From Alphaproteobacteria bacterium (GTDB lineage: Bacteria; Pseudomonadota; Alphaproteobacteria; CALKHQ01), in the NCBI GenBank assembly GCA_041396705.1, contig JAWKYB010000009.1:124001-188000 (forward strand): a stretch of DNA of 64,000 nucleotides. The letters run 5' to 3'. Both the position numbers and the translations under genes were made by a program. Below, one piece after another: positions 26,465-36,388 of the stretch (position 1 is its first letter; every line of letters begins with the position of its first letter). Under the pieces are notes generated by a model. It worked only from the letters and a program-made list of their open reading frames with translations, did not search any database and had not been told where the DNA came from.

Positions 26465-29400
26465 ATGACCAAGTCAGCCGCGGTGAAGAAAGTCGAGGAG
26501 GTCGATCGTTTGATCGCGCTGGCCGAAAGCCAGCGCATGCCCGAAGCCGAACGGGCGCTGTTCGTCCGCTATCTGTCATGTCTGTACAGCCATGTCCCGC
26601 CGGAGGACATGCAGGAACGGGGCAGCGACGCCCTGCTCGGCGCGGGGCTGGCCCTGTTCCGGCTGGCGTATCGCTGGGCCGACGGCAAGCCCCAGGTGCG
26701 CATCTTCAACCCGGACGTCGAGCAGCATGGCTGGCAGTCGGCGCACACGATCATCGAGATCGTCCAGCGCGACATGCCGTTCCTGGTCGATTCGATCACC
26801 ACCGAACTCAACCGGCGCGGCCTGGCCGTCCACCTGATCGTCCATCCGGTCCTCAACGTCGCCCGCGCGGACGACGGCGCCATCACGGCGCTGTGCGAGG
26901 CGCCGGGCTCGGTGCCGGAGGGCCGCGGCGAGAGCCACATGCACATCGAGGTCGACGAGCTGACCTCGCCGGCCGAGCTCGACGCCGTTCGCGACGGGCT
27001 GCTCGCCGTGCTCAACGACGTGGCGCTGGCCGTGGCGGACTGGCGCAAGATGCTCGACCAGTCGCAGGCGCTGGCCGAGGGGCTGTCGGAGCGTTCCGCC
27101 GGCGTGGCGGCGGAGGAGGTCGACGAGGCCGTCGCCTTCCTGCGCTGGCTGGCCGCCGACAACTTCACCTTCCTCGGCTACCGCCGTTACTCGTTCCTCG
27201 GCGCCGGCGACGCGGAGATGATGGAGGTCGACGAGGGCAGCGGCCTCGGCATCCTGCGCGACCCGGACGTGCGCATCTTCCGCGGCCGGCGCGAGCTGGG
27301 CCGGCTGCCCGAGGAGGTGCGGCACTTCGTGCGCGCGCCGCACCTGGTGCAGGTGACCAAGGCCAACCGCCGCTCGACCGTGCACCGCGGCGTCCACCTC
27401 GACGTCATCAGCATCAAGCGTTTCGACGACAAGGGGGCGGTGAAGGGCGAGCACAATTTCGTCGGCCTGTTCACCTCGGCCTCCTACGCACAGCGGGCGC
27501 AGACCGTGCCCTTCCTCCGCGCCAAGCTGCAGGCGGTGCTGCGGCTGGCGGGATTTCCGCCGAAGTCCCATGCCGCCAAGGCGCTGGAACACACGCTGGA
27601 AACCTTCCCGCGCGACGAGTTCTACCAGATCGGCGTCGAGGACCTGGCCCGTATCGCCGGCGGCATCCTCAACCTGCAGGAGCGCCAGCGCACAGCACTG
27701 TTCGTGCGCACCGATCCGTTCGAGCGCTTCGTGTCGTGCTTCATCTACTGCCCGCGCGACCGCTACGACACCGCGCTGCGACACAAATTCGGCGAGATCC
27801 TGGCAGAGGCGTTCAACGGCCGGGTCAGCACCTTCTATCCGGAGCTCAGCGCCGACGCGGTGCTGGCCCGCGTGCACATGATCATCGCCACCGAGCCCGG
27901 GATGATCCCGGACGTCGACCTGGCCGAGCTGGAGCAGCGCATCGTCGCCGCCTCGCGGTCCTGGGCCGACGACCTGCGCGTCGCGCTGGTCGCCACGCTG
28001 GGCGAGGACAAGGGGCTGGCGCTGCACCGGCTGTACGCCGAGGGGCTGCCGGCGAGCTATCGCGAGCGGGTGGCGCCGCAGGTCGCCGTCTTCGACCTGG
28101 AGCGGATCGACAGGTCGCGCACCGAGGAGACGCTGCGCCTCAATCTCTACCGGCCGATCGAGCTGCCGGCGGACGCCGTGCGGGTCAAGCTCTACCACCC
28201 CGACCGTCCGGTGCCGCTGTCCGACGTGCTGCCGATGTTCGAGCACATGGGCCTGAAGGTGCTGACCGAGGCACCGTTCCGGATCGAGACCCGCGACGGC
28301 GCGACGATCTATGTGCACGACTTCGAGGCGCTGACCCGCGACCGCATGCCGATCGACGTCGAGCACGTCAAGCAGCGCTTCGAGGAGGCCTTCCTCGACG
28401 TCTGGAACGGCGTCGTCGAGGACGACGGCTTCAACGCGCTGGTGCTGACGAGCGGGCTGAGCTCGCGCGAGGTCTCGATGCTGCGCGCGCTGGCGAAGTA
28501 CCTGCGCCAGGCGGGCATCCAGTACAGCGAAGGCTATATGGCCCAGGCGCTGTCGAACCACCCCTATCTCGCCTCCTGCCTGCTGCGGCTGTTCCGCATC
28601 CGCTTCGATCCGGCGGCCGACGGCGACCGGGCGGCGGCCGAGGCCGACCTGCTGGCGCAGATCGAGGCGGCGCTGGCCGACGTCAGCAGCCTGGACGAGG
28701 ACCGCATCGTGCGCCGGTTCCTCAACCTGCTGACCTCGATCCTGCGCACCAACGCGTTCCAGACCGCGGCCGACGGCGGGCCCAAGGCCTATCTTTCGTT
28801 CAAGCTCGATTCGCGCAAGGTGGACGGCCTGCCGCTGCCGCGGCCGATGGTCGAGGTGTTCGTCTACAGCCCGCGGGTCGAGGCGGTGCACCTGCGCGGC
28901 GGCAAGGTCGCGCGCGGCGGCATCCGCTGGTCGGACCGGCGCGAGGACTTCCGCACCGAGGTGCTGGGCCTGATGAAGGCGCAGATGGTCAAGAACGCCG
29001 TCATCGTGCCGGTCGGCTCGAAGGGCGGCTTCGTGGTCAAGCAGCCGCCGGCGCCGAGCGGCGATGCGGCCGCCGACCGCCAGGCCCAGCGCGACGAGGG
29101 CGTGGCCTGCTACCAGACCTTCATGCGCGGCCTGCTGGACATCACCGACAACCTGGTCGACGGCGCGCTGGTGCCGCCGGACCGCGTGGTGCGCCACGAC
29201 GAGGACGATCCCTATCTGGTCGTCGCCGCCGACAAGGGCACCGCGACCTTCTCCGACATCGCCAACGGCGTCTCGCAGGAATACGGCTTCTGGCTCGACG
29301 ACGCATTCGCCTCCGGCGGCTCGGCCGGCTACGACCACAAGGCGATGGGCATCACCGCCCGCGGCGCCTGGGAGTCGGTCAAGCGGCACTTCCGCGAGAT

Positions 29401-31330
29401 CGGCAAGGACATCCAGAGCGAGGATTTCAGCGTGGTCGGCGTCGGCGACATGGCCGGCGACGTGTTCGGCAACGGCATGCTGCTGTCGGAGCACATCCGC
29501 CTGGTCGGCGCCTTCAACCACATGCACATCTTCATCGACCCGGATCCCGACCCGGCTGCCGGCTTCGCCGAGCGTAAGCGCCTGTTCGAGCTGCCGCGGT
29601 CGTCCTGGGCCGACTACGACACCGCCCTGCTTTCGGCCGGCGGTGCGATCTTCGAGCGGTCGAAGAAATCGCTGACGCTGACGCCGGAGATCATGCAGCG
29701 ATTCGGCATCGCCAGCGAGAAGGTGACGCCCGACGAGCTGATCCACGCGCTGCTGACCGCCGAGGTCGACCTGCTGTGGTTCGGCGGCATCGGCACCTTC
29801 GTCAAGGCGGCGGAGGAAAGCCACGCCCAGGTCGGCGACAAGGCCAACGACGCCCTGCGGGTCGACGCCATGGAACTGCGCTGTGCCGTCGTCGGCGAAG
29901 GCGCCAACCTCGGCTTCACCCAGCGCGGGCGCATCGCCTATGCCCTGCGCGGCGGCCGCATCAACACCGATGCGATCGACAATTCGGCGGGCGTCGACTG
30001 CTCCGACCACGAGGTCAACATCAAGGTGCTGCTGAACCGCATCGTCGCGGCCGGCGACATGACCCGCAAGCAGCGCGACGCACTGCTGGTCGACATGACC
30101 GACGAGGTCGCCGAGCTGGTGCTGCAGGACAATTACCTGCAGACACAGGCGCTGTCGGTCGCCCAGGCGCAGGCGGGGCGCGCGCTGCCGGCGCACCAGC
30201 GCCTGATGCGCACGCTCGAGCGCGAGGGCCGGCTGAACCGGGCGATCGAGTTCCTGCCCGACGGCGAGGCGATCAAGCAGCGCGCAGCGGCCGGCCGCGG
30301 CCTGGTGCGGCCTGAACTGGCCGTGCTGCTGGCCTATGCCAAGATCGCGCTCTACGACGAGTTGCTCGGCTCCGACCTGCCCGATGACAAGGGCCTGGTC
30401 GACGACCTGTTCCGCTACTTCCCGCGCCCGCTGCGCAAGCGCTTCCCGGACGCGCTGACCGCCCATCCGCTGGCGCGCGAGATCATTGCCACCTTCGTCA
30501 CCAACTCGATCGTCAATCGCAGCGGCCTGACCTTCGTCTACGACCTGAAGGGACGGTTCAGCTGCTCGGCCGCGGATGTGACGCGGGCCTACAGCATCGT
30601 GCGCGAGGTGCACGACCTGCGCGGGCTTTGGGCCGCGGTCAGCCAGCTCGACAACCGGGTGCCGGCCGACGTGCAGATCGGCATGCTGAATGGGGTCAAC
30701 CGCCTGACCGACCGCGCCACCGGCTGGTTCCTGCAATATGGCGCCCGTCCGCTGGAAATCGCGGCGCATGCCAAGAAGTTCCGGCCCGGCCTGGAGAAGC
30801 TGGAAGCGACGCTGGATTCGCTGCTGCCGGCTTCCGAGCTGGCGGCGCGCGACGCGCGCGCGGCGGAACTGGCCGCCGCCGGCGTGCCGGCCGAGGCGGC
30901 GCGGGCGTTCGCCAACCTGCTCTGGCTCGAGCAGGGGGTGGACATCGTCGCCATCCAGCGGGCCGCGCCGAAGCGCAACGTGGAGCTGGTCGGCGCGATC
31001 TTCTTCGCGCTGGCGGACCGTTTTGCGATCGGGCGGCTGCGCAGCGCCGCCGGGCGGCTGAGCGGCGACAGCGACTGGACCCGGCGCGCGGCGGCGGCGG
31101 TGGTCGACGAGCTGGATGCGGTCCAGTCGGACCTGACCCGCGCCGTGCTCGCGGCCAGCGACCCGGAAGCGGACGCCGCCGGCGCGATCGCCGGCTGGCT
31201 CGACCAGCGGGCCGAAGCCGTCGGCCGCTGGGACTCGCTGTGGGAAGACCTCGGCCAGGGCGAGATCACCGACCTTGCCATGCTGATGGTGGCGCGCCGG
31301 CACCTGGGCACGCTGCTCGCCAGCGCCTGA
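26465..31330 (+). CDS. gdhB: NAD-specific glutamate dehydrogenase, large approximately 180-kDa type
   Basis: 1,621 residues, the expected size for the large NAD-GDH class found in alphaproteobacteria and pseudomonads. It interconverts glutamate and 2-oxoglutarate plus ammonium with NAD, mostly in the catabolic direction. The N-terminal third carries the regulatory ACT-like region (QRDMPFLVDSITTELNRRGL near 105). The catalytic core includes RGGIRWSDRREDFRTEVLGL (about 825), VPVGSKGGFVVKQ (about 860), VVGVGDMAGDVFGNGMLL (about 995) and RCAVVGEGANLGFTQRGR (about 1140). ATG 26465 follows GGAGAG. The unbroken 4.9-kb frame shows that sequence quality here is good. The symbol follows general usage for this class and is not certain for this organism. 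Confidence 0.93.
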   Translation: MTKSAAVKKVEEVDRLIALAESQRMPEAERALFVRYLSCLYSHVPPEDMQERGSDALLGAGLALFRLAYRWADGKPQVRIFNPDVEQHGWQSAHTIIEIVQRDMPFLVDSITTELNRRGLAVHLIVHPVLNVARADDGAITALCEAPGSVPEGRGESHMHIEVDELTSPAELDAVRDGLLAVLNDVALAVADWRKMLDQSQALAEGLSERSAGVAAEEVDEAVAFLRWLAADNFTFLGYRRYSFLGAGDAEMMEVDEGSGLGILRDPDVRIFRGRRELGRLPEEVRHFVRAPHLVQVTKANRRSTVHRGVHLDVISIKRFDDKGAVKGEHNFVGLFTSASYAQRAQTVPFLRAKLQAVLRLAGFPPKSHAAKALEHTLETFPRDEFYQIGVEDLARIAGGILNLQERQRTALFVRTDPFERFVSCFIYCPRDRYDTALRHKFGEILAEAFNGRVSTFYPELSADAVLARVHMIIATEPGMIPDVDLAELEQRIVAASRSWADDLRVALVATLGEDKGLALHRLYAEGLPASYRERVAPQVAVFDLERIDRSRTEETLRLNLYRPIELPADAVRVKLYHPDRPVPLSDVLPMFEHMGLKVLTEAPFRIETRDGATIYVHDFEALTRDRMPIDVEHVKQRFEEAFLDVWNGVVEDDGFNALVLTSGLSSREVSMLRALAKYLRQAGIQYSEGYMAQALSNHPYLASCLLRLFRIRFDPAADGDRAAAEADLLAQIEAALADVSSLDEDRIVRRFLNLLTSILRTNAFQTAADGGPKAYLSFKLDSRKVDGLPLPRPMVEVFVYSPRVEAVHLRGGKVARGGIRWSDRREDFRTEVLGLMKAQMVKNAVIVPVGSKGGFVVKQPPAPSGDAAADRQAQRDEGVACYQTFMRGLLDITDNLVDGALVPPDRVVRHDEDDPYLVVAADKGTATFSDIANGVSQEYGFWLDDAFASGGSAGYDHKAMGITARGAWESVKRHFREIGKDIQSEDFSVVGVGDMAGDVFGNGMLLSEHIRLVGAFNHMHIFIDPDPDPAAGFAERKRLFELPRSSWADYDTALLSAGGAIFERSKKSLTLTPEIMQRFGIASEKVTPDELIHALLTAEVDLLWFGGIGTFVKAAEESHAQVGDKANDALRVDAMELRCAVVGEGANLGFTQRGRIAYALRGGRINTDAIDNSAGVDCSDHEVNIKVLLNRIVAAGDMTRKQRDALLVDMTDEVAELVLQDNYLQTQALSVAQAQAGRALPAHQRLMRTLEREGRLNRAIEFLPDGEAIKQRAAAGRGLVRPELAVLLAYAKIALYDELLGSDLPDDKGLVDDLFRYFPRPLRKRFPDALTAHPLAREIIATFVTNSIVNRSGLTFVYDLKGRFSCSAADVTRAYSIVREVHDLRGLWAAVSQLDNRVPADVQIGMLNGVNRLTDRATGWFLQYGARPLEIAAHAKKFRPGLEKLEATLDSLLPASELAARDARAAELAAAGVPAEAARAFANLLWLEQGVDIVAIQRAAPKRNVELVGAIFFALADRFAIGRLRSAAGRLSGDSDWTRRAAAAVVDELDAVQSDLTRAVLAASDPEADAAGAIAGWLDQRAEAVGRWDSLWEDLGQGEITDLAMLMVARRHLGTLLASA

Positions 31331-31353
31331 GCCGCCGAAGGGGAACCGGCAGG

Positions 31354-31380
31354 GCGCGTCCGCCGCAGTGGCGGGCGCGC
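31354..31380 (+). terminator. GC-rich stem-loop between gdh and the LPS operon
   Basis: GCGCGTCCGCC (31354-31364) pairs with GGCGGGCGCGC (31370-31380), 11 bp with one G-U pair and a 5-nt loop, 23 bp after the gdh stop. No T-run follows, so termination would need Rho or be partial. Confidence 0.45.
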
Positions 31381-31433
31381 GGCTGCCATGCTATCACCGG
31401 TTCGCACCTGCAATATGCTGAACGAAAGTCCTG

Positions 31434-33305
31434 GTGAGCAAAGAGCGAGCGCCCGCGGGCCAGACTGATCATTCGACCCGGCTGCTGGTCGCCCGGCTGT
31501 GGCGGGACTGGATGCGGCCATACAAACGCCAGGTGCTGTTCGCCTTTGCCATGATGGTGGTGGTCGCGGCCACCTCCGGCGCCTATCCGCTGATCATCGA
31601 CCAGGCGATCGGCGCGATGACCGCATTCGAGGCCGGCGGCGACGCGGCGGTCGACCGCAGCCTGCTGATCGTCGTGCCGCTGGCGGTGCTGGCGGTCACG
31701 CTGGCCAAGGGCATGGCCAGCTATGGCCAGTCGGTGGTGGTGCAGTCGGTCGCGTTCAAGGTGATCTCGGCCCTGCAGCGGGCGATGTTCGGCCATCTGA
31801 TGCGCGCCGACGCGCTGTCGTTCCAGCGTACCGCGACCGGCAAGCTGGTGGCGCGCTTCACGGTCGACGTGTTCATGATGCGCGACGGCATGTCGAAGGT
31901 GCTGACCACGCTGGTCCGCGACCTGCTGACCGTGGCCATCCTGGTCGGCGCGATGTTCTACCTGAACTGGATTCTGGCGCTGGGCGTGTTCGTGGTGTTT
32001 CCGCTGAGCGCGATCCCGATCGTCACCATCGGCCGCAAGCTGCGCAAGGTGTCGAAGTCGACCCAGGTCGAGATGGGACAGCTCGCCCACGTGATGGACG
32101 AGAGCTTCGCCGGCATCCGCATGGTCAAAGCCTATCGCCTGGAGGATCACGCCCAGGCCCGCGCGGATTCCACCATCGAGGCGGTGCGCGCGCTGTCGAT
32201 GAAGGCGGTGCGGGCGCGGGCGCGGACCTATCCGATCCTGGAGGTGCTGGGCGGGGCGGCGGTCGCGCTGGTGTTCGGCATCGGCAGCTACATGATCCTG
32301 GCCGGCTACGGCACGCTGGGCGAGTTCGCCGGCTTCGTCGCCGCGCTGCTGATGGCCTACCAGCCGGCGACCGGCCTGGGCAGCCTGAACGCCAGCCTGC
32401 AGGAATCGCTGGCCGCGGCCCAGCGGGTGTTCGAGCTGCTGGACGAGCGGCCGACGGTGGTCGACCGCCCGGACGCGCAGCCGCTGGCGGTCGGCGCCGG
32501 CGAGGTCCGCTTCGACGAGGTGTTCTTCAGCTATCCCGAGCGGGGTGCTGCGGCGGGCGTCGACGACGGCGCCGGCGGGGCTCTGCGCGGGCTCAGCCTG
32601 GTCGCGCGCCCGGGTCGCATGACCGCGCTGGTCGGCCCCTCCGGCGCCGGCAAGACCACAGCCTTCAACCTGATCCCGCGCTTCTTCGACGTGTCCGCCG
32701 GCCGGGTCAGCATCGACGGCAGCGATGTCGCGGCGGTCACGCTGGAGTCGCTGCGCAATTCGATCGCGCTGGTGTCTCAGGACATCACGTTGTTCGACGA
32801 CACAGTCCGCGCCAACATCGGCTTCGGCCGGGCGGGTGGCCGCCCGGCCAGCGACGACGAGATCGTCGCCGCGGCCAAGGCGGCAGCGGCGCACGACTTC
32901 ATCATGGCGCTGCCGGACGGCTACGACACCGTGGTCGGCCAGGACGGCGGCCGGCTATCAGGCGGCCAGCGCCAGCGCATCGCCATCGCGCGGGCGATGC
33001 TGAAGGACGCACCGATCCTGCTGCTGGACGAGGCGACCTCGGCGCTGGACGCCGAATCGGAGATGCAGATCCAGCTGGCGCTGCGCCGGCTGATGAAGAA
33101 CCGCACCACGCTGGTGATCGCCCACCGGCTCGCCACCGTGCGCGACGCCGACGACATCTACGTTCTCGAAGAGGGCCGGGTGGTCGAGCACGGGCGCCAT
33201 GCCGAGCTGTTCGCGCAGGGCGGCCTCTATGCCCGGCTTTGCCGCATCCAGTTCCGCCAGGACTATGGCGGCATGCCGGAACTTGCTGCCGTCGGCGAGG
33301 GCTGA
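31434..33305 (+). CDS. MsbA-like ABC exporter (fused permease and ATPase)
   Basis: 623-residue half-transporter. Residues 1-330 hold six hydrophobic segments, with the cytoplasmic region FAGIRMVKAYRLEDHAQARA near 225 typical of the exporter fold. The ATPase domain has Walker A GPSGAGKTT near 400, SQDITLFDDTVRANIGFGR (Q-loop region), LSGGQRQRIAIARAM and ILLLDEATSALD (Walker B), and the His switch in VIAHRLATV. Context with DUF374, waaA and lpxK points to flipping of lipid A or a related LPS precursor across the inner membrane. A general drug or lipid exporter role is the alternative. GTG 31434 is the start, with TCCTG upstream but no strong ribosome site. Confidence 0.85.
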   Translation: MSKERAPAGQTDHSTRLLVARLWRDWMRPYKRQVLFAFAMMVVVAATSGAYPLIIDQAIGAMTAFEAGGDAAVDRSLLIVVPLAVLAVTLAKGMASYGQSVVVQSVAFKVISALQRAMFGHLMRADALSFQRTATGKLVARFTVDVFMMRDGMSKVLTTLVRDLLTVAILVGAMFYLNWILALGVFVVFPLSAIPIVTIGRKLRKVSKSTQVEMGQLAHVMDESFAGIRMVKAYRLEDHAQARADSTIEAVRALSMKAVRARARTYPILEVLGGAAVALVFGIGSYMILAGYGTLGEFAGFVAALLMAYQPATGLGSLNASLQESLAAAQRVFELLDERPTVVDRPDAQPLAVGAGEVRFDEVFFSYPERGAAAGVDDGAGGALRGLSLVARPGRMTALVGPSGAGKTTAFNLIPRFFDVSAGRVSIDGSDVAAVTLESLRNSIALVSQDITLFDDTVRANIGFGRAGGRPASDDEIVAAAKAAAAHDFIMALPDGYDTVVGQDGGRLSGGQRQRIAIARAMLKDAPILLLDEATSALDAESEMQIQLALRRLMKNRTTLVIAHRLATVRDADDIYVLEEGRVVEHGRHAELFAQGGLYARLCRIQFRQDYGGMPELAAVGEG

Positions 33306-33312
33306 GCGGACG

Positions 33313-34062
33313 ATGCGCTGGGCAACACGCAAGGACTGGGCGCGGGCGATCCTGGTGCGGGTGATTCCGCTGTGGGTATGGTTCGTCTTCCACACCAACC
33401 GGTGGCAGCGCGATATCCCGGACTCGGTGCAGCGGCTGATCGCCGATGGCAAGCCGGTGATCTGGTGCTTCTGGCACGGCCGGATGCTGCTGATGCCCGG
33501 CTTCACCCCGCGCGACAAGCCGGTGCACGTGCTGATCTCCCAGCATCGCGACGGCCGCCTTATCGCCGAGGCGGTGCAGCGCATGCGGCTGCAGACCGTG
33601 ACGGGATCGAGCTCCAAGGGTGCGCGCGCCGCCACGCTGACGCTGATGCGGCTGCTGCGCAACGGCGATTCGATCTGCATCACGCCGGACGGGCCGCGCG
33701 GGCCGCGGATGCGCGCGCGGATCGGGCCGGTGGCGCTGGCGGCGCTCAGCGGCGCGCCGGTGGTGCCGGTCAGCTATTCGACCACGCGCGCGAAGTTCAA
33801 CCGCAGCTGGGACCGGTTCCTGATTCCCTGGCCGTTCGGCCGGGCGCACCTGGCCGTCGGCGAGCCGATCGTGCTGCCGCAGCGGGCCGATCAGGCCACG
33901 CTGGCGGCCGCTCGGCGCCGGCTCGAGGACAGCATGAACGCGCTGACCGCGGCGGCGGATCGGGCCTGCGGGCACGAACCGATCCAGCCGGAGGCCCTGG
34001 CCGACGAATCGGTGCTGGACGCCGACCCGTTCGAGGCGCCGCAGCGTGCCTCGGCCGCGTGA
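33313..34062 (+). CDS. DUF374 lysophospholipid acyltransferase-like protein
   Basis: 249 residues from ATG 33313, 7 bp after the exporter stop. Family blocks: PVIWCFWHGRMLLMPGF (the His acts as catalytic base in related acyltransferases), LISQHRDGRLIAEAV, GSSSKGARAATLTLMRLLRN and ITPDGPRGPRMRARIGPVAL. DUF374 proteins resemble LpxL/LpxM acyltransferases and, within waaA-lpxK clusters, probably add a secondary acyl chain to lipid A or a precursor. An N-terminal hydrophobic stretch (ILVRVIPLWVWFVF) suggests inner-membrane association. The acyl donor and target position are not known. Confidence 0.82.
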   Translation: MRWATRKDWARAILVRVIPLWVWFVFHTNRWQRDIPDSVQRLIADGKPVIWCFWHGRMLLMPGFTPRDKPVHVLISQHRDGRLIAEAVQRMRLQTVTGSSSKGARAATLTLMRLLRNGDSICITPDGPRGPRMRARIGPVALAALSGAPVVPVSYSTTRAKFNRSWDRFLIPWPFGRAHLAVGEPIVLPQRADQATLAAARRRLEDSMNALTAAADRACGHEPIQPEALADESVLDADPFEAPQRASAA

Positions 34063-34077
34063 GCGATCGGTGACGGC

Positions 34078-35403
34078 ATGATCTGGCCGGCCTATCGCGC
34101 CGCGACCACCCTGGCCGGGCCGCTGGTCGAGGCCTATCTGCGCCGGCGCGAGCGCCGCGGCCGCGAGGATCCGGCGCGGCGCGGCGAGCGGCGCGGCGCG
34201 GCCGGCCGCCCGCGTCCGCCCGGCCGGCTGATCTGGATGCATGCCGCCAGCGTCGGCGAGTCGCTCAGCGTGCTGCCGCTGGTCAACCGCGTGCTCGAGC
34301 GCGATCCCGCCGCGTCGGTGCTGGTCACCACCGGCACAGTCACCTCCGCCCGGCTGATGGCGGAGCGGCTGCCGGCGCGCGCGCTGCATCAGTATGTGCC
34401 GGTCGACCGGGCGGCGTGGGTGCGCCGCTTCCTCGACCACTGGCGACCCGACGCCGCGCTGTGGGTCGAGTCCGAGTTCTGGCCCAACCTGGTGCTGGAG
34501 ACCCATCGCCGCGGCGTCCCGATGGCGCTGGTCAATGCGCGGATGTCGGATGCCAGCGCCCGCAGCTGGCGCCGGATTCCCGGGGCGGCGCGCGCGCTGT
34601 TGCGCTGCTTCGCCGTCAGCCTGGCGCAGACCGACCGCGTCGCCGGCATCCTGGCCGGCCTGGGCGCCGCGCCGGTGCGTGTCGTCGGCAACCTGAAGAT
34701 GGCCGCCGCGCCGCTGCCGGCCGATCCGGTCCGGCTGCAGGCGCTGCACAGCGCCATCGGCGCGCGCCCGGTGTGGCTGGCCGCCAGCACCCATCCGGGC
34801 GAGGAGCGCCTGGTGGCCGAGGTCCATGCCGCCCTGGCGCCGCGGATTCCCGACCTGCTGACCCTGGTGGCGCCGCGCCATCCCGGCCGCGGCGCCGAGG
34901 TTGCCGCGCTGCTGCGCGCGACCGGCCTCGGCGTTGCGCGCCGCTCCGCCGACGAACCGATCGTCGGCCGGACCGGATTCTACCTCGCCGACACCATCGG
35001 CGAGATGGGCCTGTTCTACCGCCTCGCCCGAGCCGCCTTCGTCGGCGGCTCGTGGATCGACCGCGGCGGGCAGAACCCGTATGAGCCGGCCCAGCTCGGC
35101 TGTCCGGTGCTGGTCGGGCCGGCGATGTGGAACTTCCCCGAGATCAGCGGGCTGCTGCTGGACGCCGGCGCGGCACGCCAGGTCGACGGTCCGGCCGCCT
35201 GTGCCGCGGCGCTGGCCGAACTCCTGCAGGACTCGGCCGCCCACGACGCCATGGCCGCGGCGGCGCACCGCCTGGTCGCGGACCAGTCCGGCGTGCTCGA
35301 CCGGCTGGAGGCGGCGCTTTACGACATTCTCTACGGGGCGGGGCCGCCGCCGCGGCGGGACCCGATGCCGGCGGGCCGGTCGGCCGGCCATGCACGCGCC
35401 TGA
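34078..35403 (+). CDS. waaA: 3-deoxy-D-manno-octulosonic acid (Kdo) transferase
   Basis: 441-residue inner-membrane-associated glycosyltransferase that adds Kdo from CMP-Kdo to lipid IV-A. Landmarks: IWMHAASVGESLSVLPLVNR (about 57-75), RFLDHWRPDAALWVESEFWP (about 118-138, with the functional Glu-Ser-Glu), WLAASTHPGEERLVAEVHAA and GSWIDRGGQNPYEPAQLGCP (about 320-340), all family hallmarks. ATG 34078 is 15 bp after the acyltransferase gene. The last 14 bp overlap lpxK. One cannot tell from sequence whether it adds one or two Kdo residues. Confidence 0.9.
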   Translation: MIWPAYRAATTLAGPLVEAYLRRRERRGREDPARRGERRGAAGRPRPPGRLIWMHAASVGESLSVLPLVNRVLERDPAASVLVTTGTVTSARLMAERLPARALHQYVPVDRAAWVRRFLDHWRPDAALWVESEFWPNLVLETHRRGVPMALVNARMSDASARSWRRIPGAARALLRCFAVSLAQTDRVAGILAGLGAAPVRVVGNLKMAAAPLPADPVRLQALHSAIGARPVWLAASTHPGEERLVAEVHAALAPRIPDLLTLVAPRHPGRGAEVAALLRATGLGVARRSADEPIVGRTGFYLADTIGEMGLFYRLARAAFVGGSWIDRGGQNPYEPAQLGCPVLVGPAMWNFPEISGLLLDAGAARQVDGPAACAAALAELLQDSAAHDAMAAAAHRLVADQSGVLDRLEAALYDILYGAGPPPRRDPMPAGRSAGHARA

Positions 35404-36376
35404 ATTCTGGTCGCGCAGGTCGGGCGTTGCCCTGGCCCTGGCCCCGCTCGGCGCGCTCTACGGCTTCGGCGCGCGGCTGCGCCAACGGCTGGCGCGGCCG
35501 CAGGCCTGCGGCCTGCCGGTCATCTGCGTCGGCAACCTGACCGTCGGCGGCGCCGGCAAGACGCCGACCGCGATCGCGCTGGCCGAGATGCTGGCGGAGA
35601 TGGGCGCCGCCCCGCACTTCCTGACCCGCGGCTATGGCGGCCGCCTGGCCGGCCCGGTGCGCGTGGATCCCGCGGTCCACAGCCATGTCGAGGTCGGGGA
35701 CGAGCCGCTGCTGCTGGCCGAGGTCGCGCCGTGCTGGGTGTCGCGCGACCGGGTGGCCGGCGCTCGCGCCGCCGCCGCCGCGGGCGCCGGCGCGCTGGTG
35801 ATGGACGACGGCTTCCAGAACCCGCACCTGGCCAAGACGCTGTCGCTGGTGGTGGTGGACGGCGCGACTGGCTTCGGCAACGGCCTGGTGATGCCGGCCG
35901 GACCGCTGCGCGAGCGCATCGGCGACGGCCTCGCCCGCGCCGGTGCGCTGGTCGTGGTCGGGTCCGCGACCGCGGCTGTCGAGGCGACGCTGGATCGGCT
36001 GGCCGCCGGGCTGCCGCGCTTCGGAGCCCGGTTCGCGCTCGATGCCGCGGCTGCGGCGCTGGCCGGCAGGCCGGTGGTGGCCTTCGCCGGGCTGGCGCGG
36101 CCGGAAAAGTTCTTTGCGGCGGTCGGTGCGCTGGGCTGCCGGGTGGTGGAGGCCCGTGCCTTTCCCGACCATCACGTCTATGCGCCGGCCGATATCGGGC
36201 GGCTGCAGGCGACGGCGCAGGCGGCGGGGGCGATGCTGGTGACGACGGCGAAGGACCATGTCCGGCTGCCGCCCGCGCAACGCGCGGCGGTCGCGCGGAT
36301 CGACGGCCGCATGGTTTTCGACGCGCCGCAGCGCGTCCGCGCGCTGCTCGCTCGGGCGTGCGGGCGGACGCCTTAG
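35390..36376 (+). CDS. lpxK: tetraacyldisaccharide 4'-kinase
   Basis: 328 residues. LpxK phosphorylates the 4' position of the lipid A disaccharide at the cytoplasmic face of the inner membrane. The P-loop is unusually placed but typical: VGNLTVGGAGKTPTAIALAE (about residues 45-64). LTRGYGGRLAGPVRVD, VGDEPLLLAEVAPCWVSRDR and VMDDGFQNPHLAKTLSLVVV follow, and AFAGLARPEKFF plus FPDHHVYAPADI complete the family pattern. ATG 35390 overlaps waaA, so the two are translationally coupled. This is the last gene of the LPS operon, closing 12 bp before the convergent flgE-like gene. Confidence 0.9.
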   Translation: MHAPEFWSRRSGVALALAPLGALYGFGARLRQRLARPQACGLPVICVGNLTVGGAGKTPTAIALAEMLAEMGAAPHFLTRGYGGRLAGPVRVDPAVHSHVEVGDEPLLLAEVAPCWVSRDRVAGARAAAAAGAGALVMDDGFQNPHLAKTLSLVVVDGATGFGNGLVMPAGPLRERIGDGLARAGALVVVGSATAAVEATLDRLAAGLPRFGARFALDAAAAALAGRPVVAFAGLARPEKFFAAVGALGCRVVEARAFPDHHVYAPADIGRLQATAQAAGAMLVTTAKDHVRLPPAQRAAVARIDGRMVFDAPQRVRALLARACGRTP

Positions 36377-36388
36377 CCGGCGGCGGAA

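Noticed and set aside
26576..31303. 1,575-codon minus-strand open frame opposite glutamate dehydrogenase
   Set aside because: A shadow frame caused by high third-position GC; the sense strand carries all NAD-GDH motifs.
33471..33490. TGGCACGG match to a sigma-54 element
   Set aside because: It lies inside the DUF374 coding sequence and the GG and GC are 11, not 10, bp apart.
32902..35391. 829-codon minus-strand frame across the LPS operon
   Set aside because: It spans three conserved plus-strand genes and lacks any recognisable domain.
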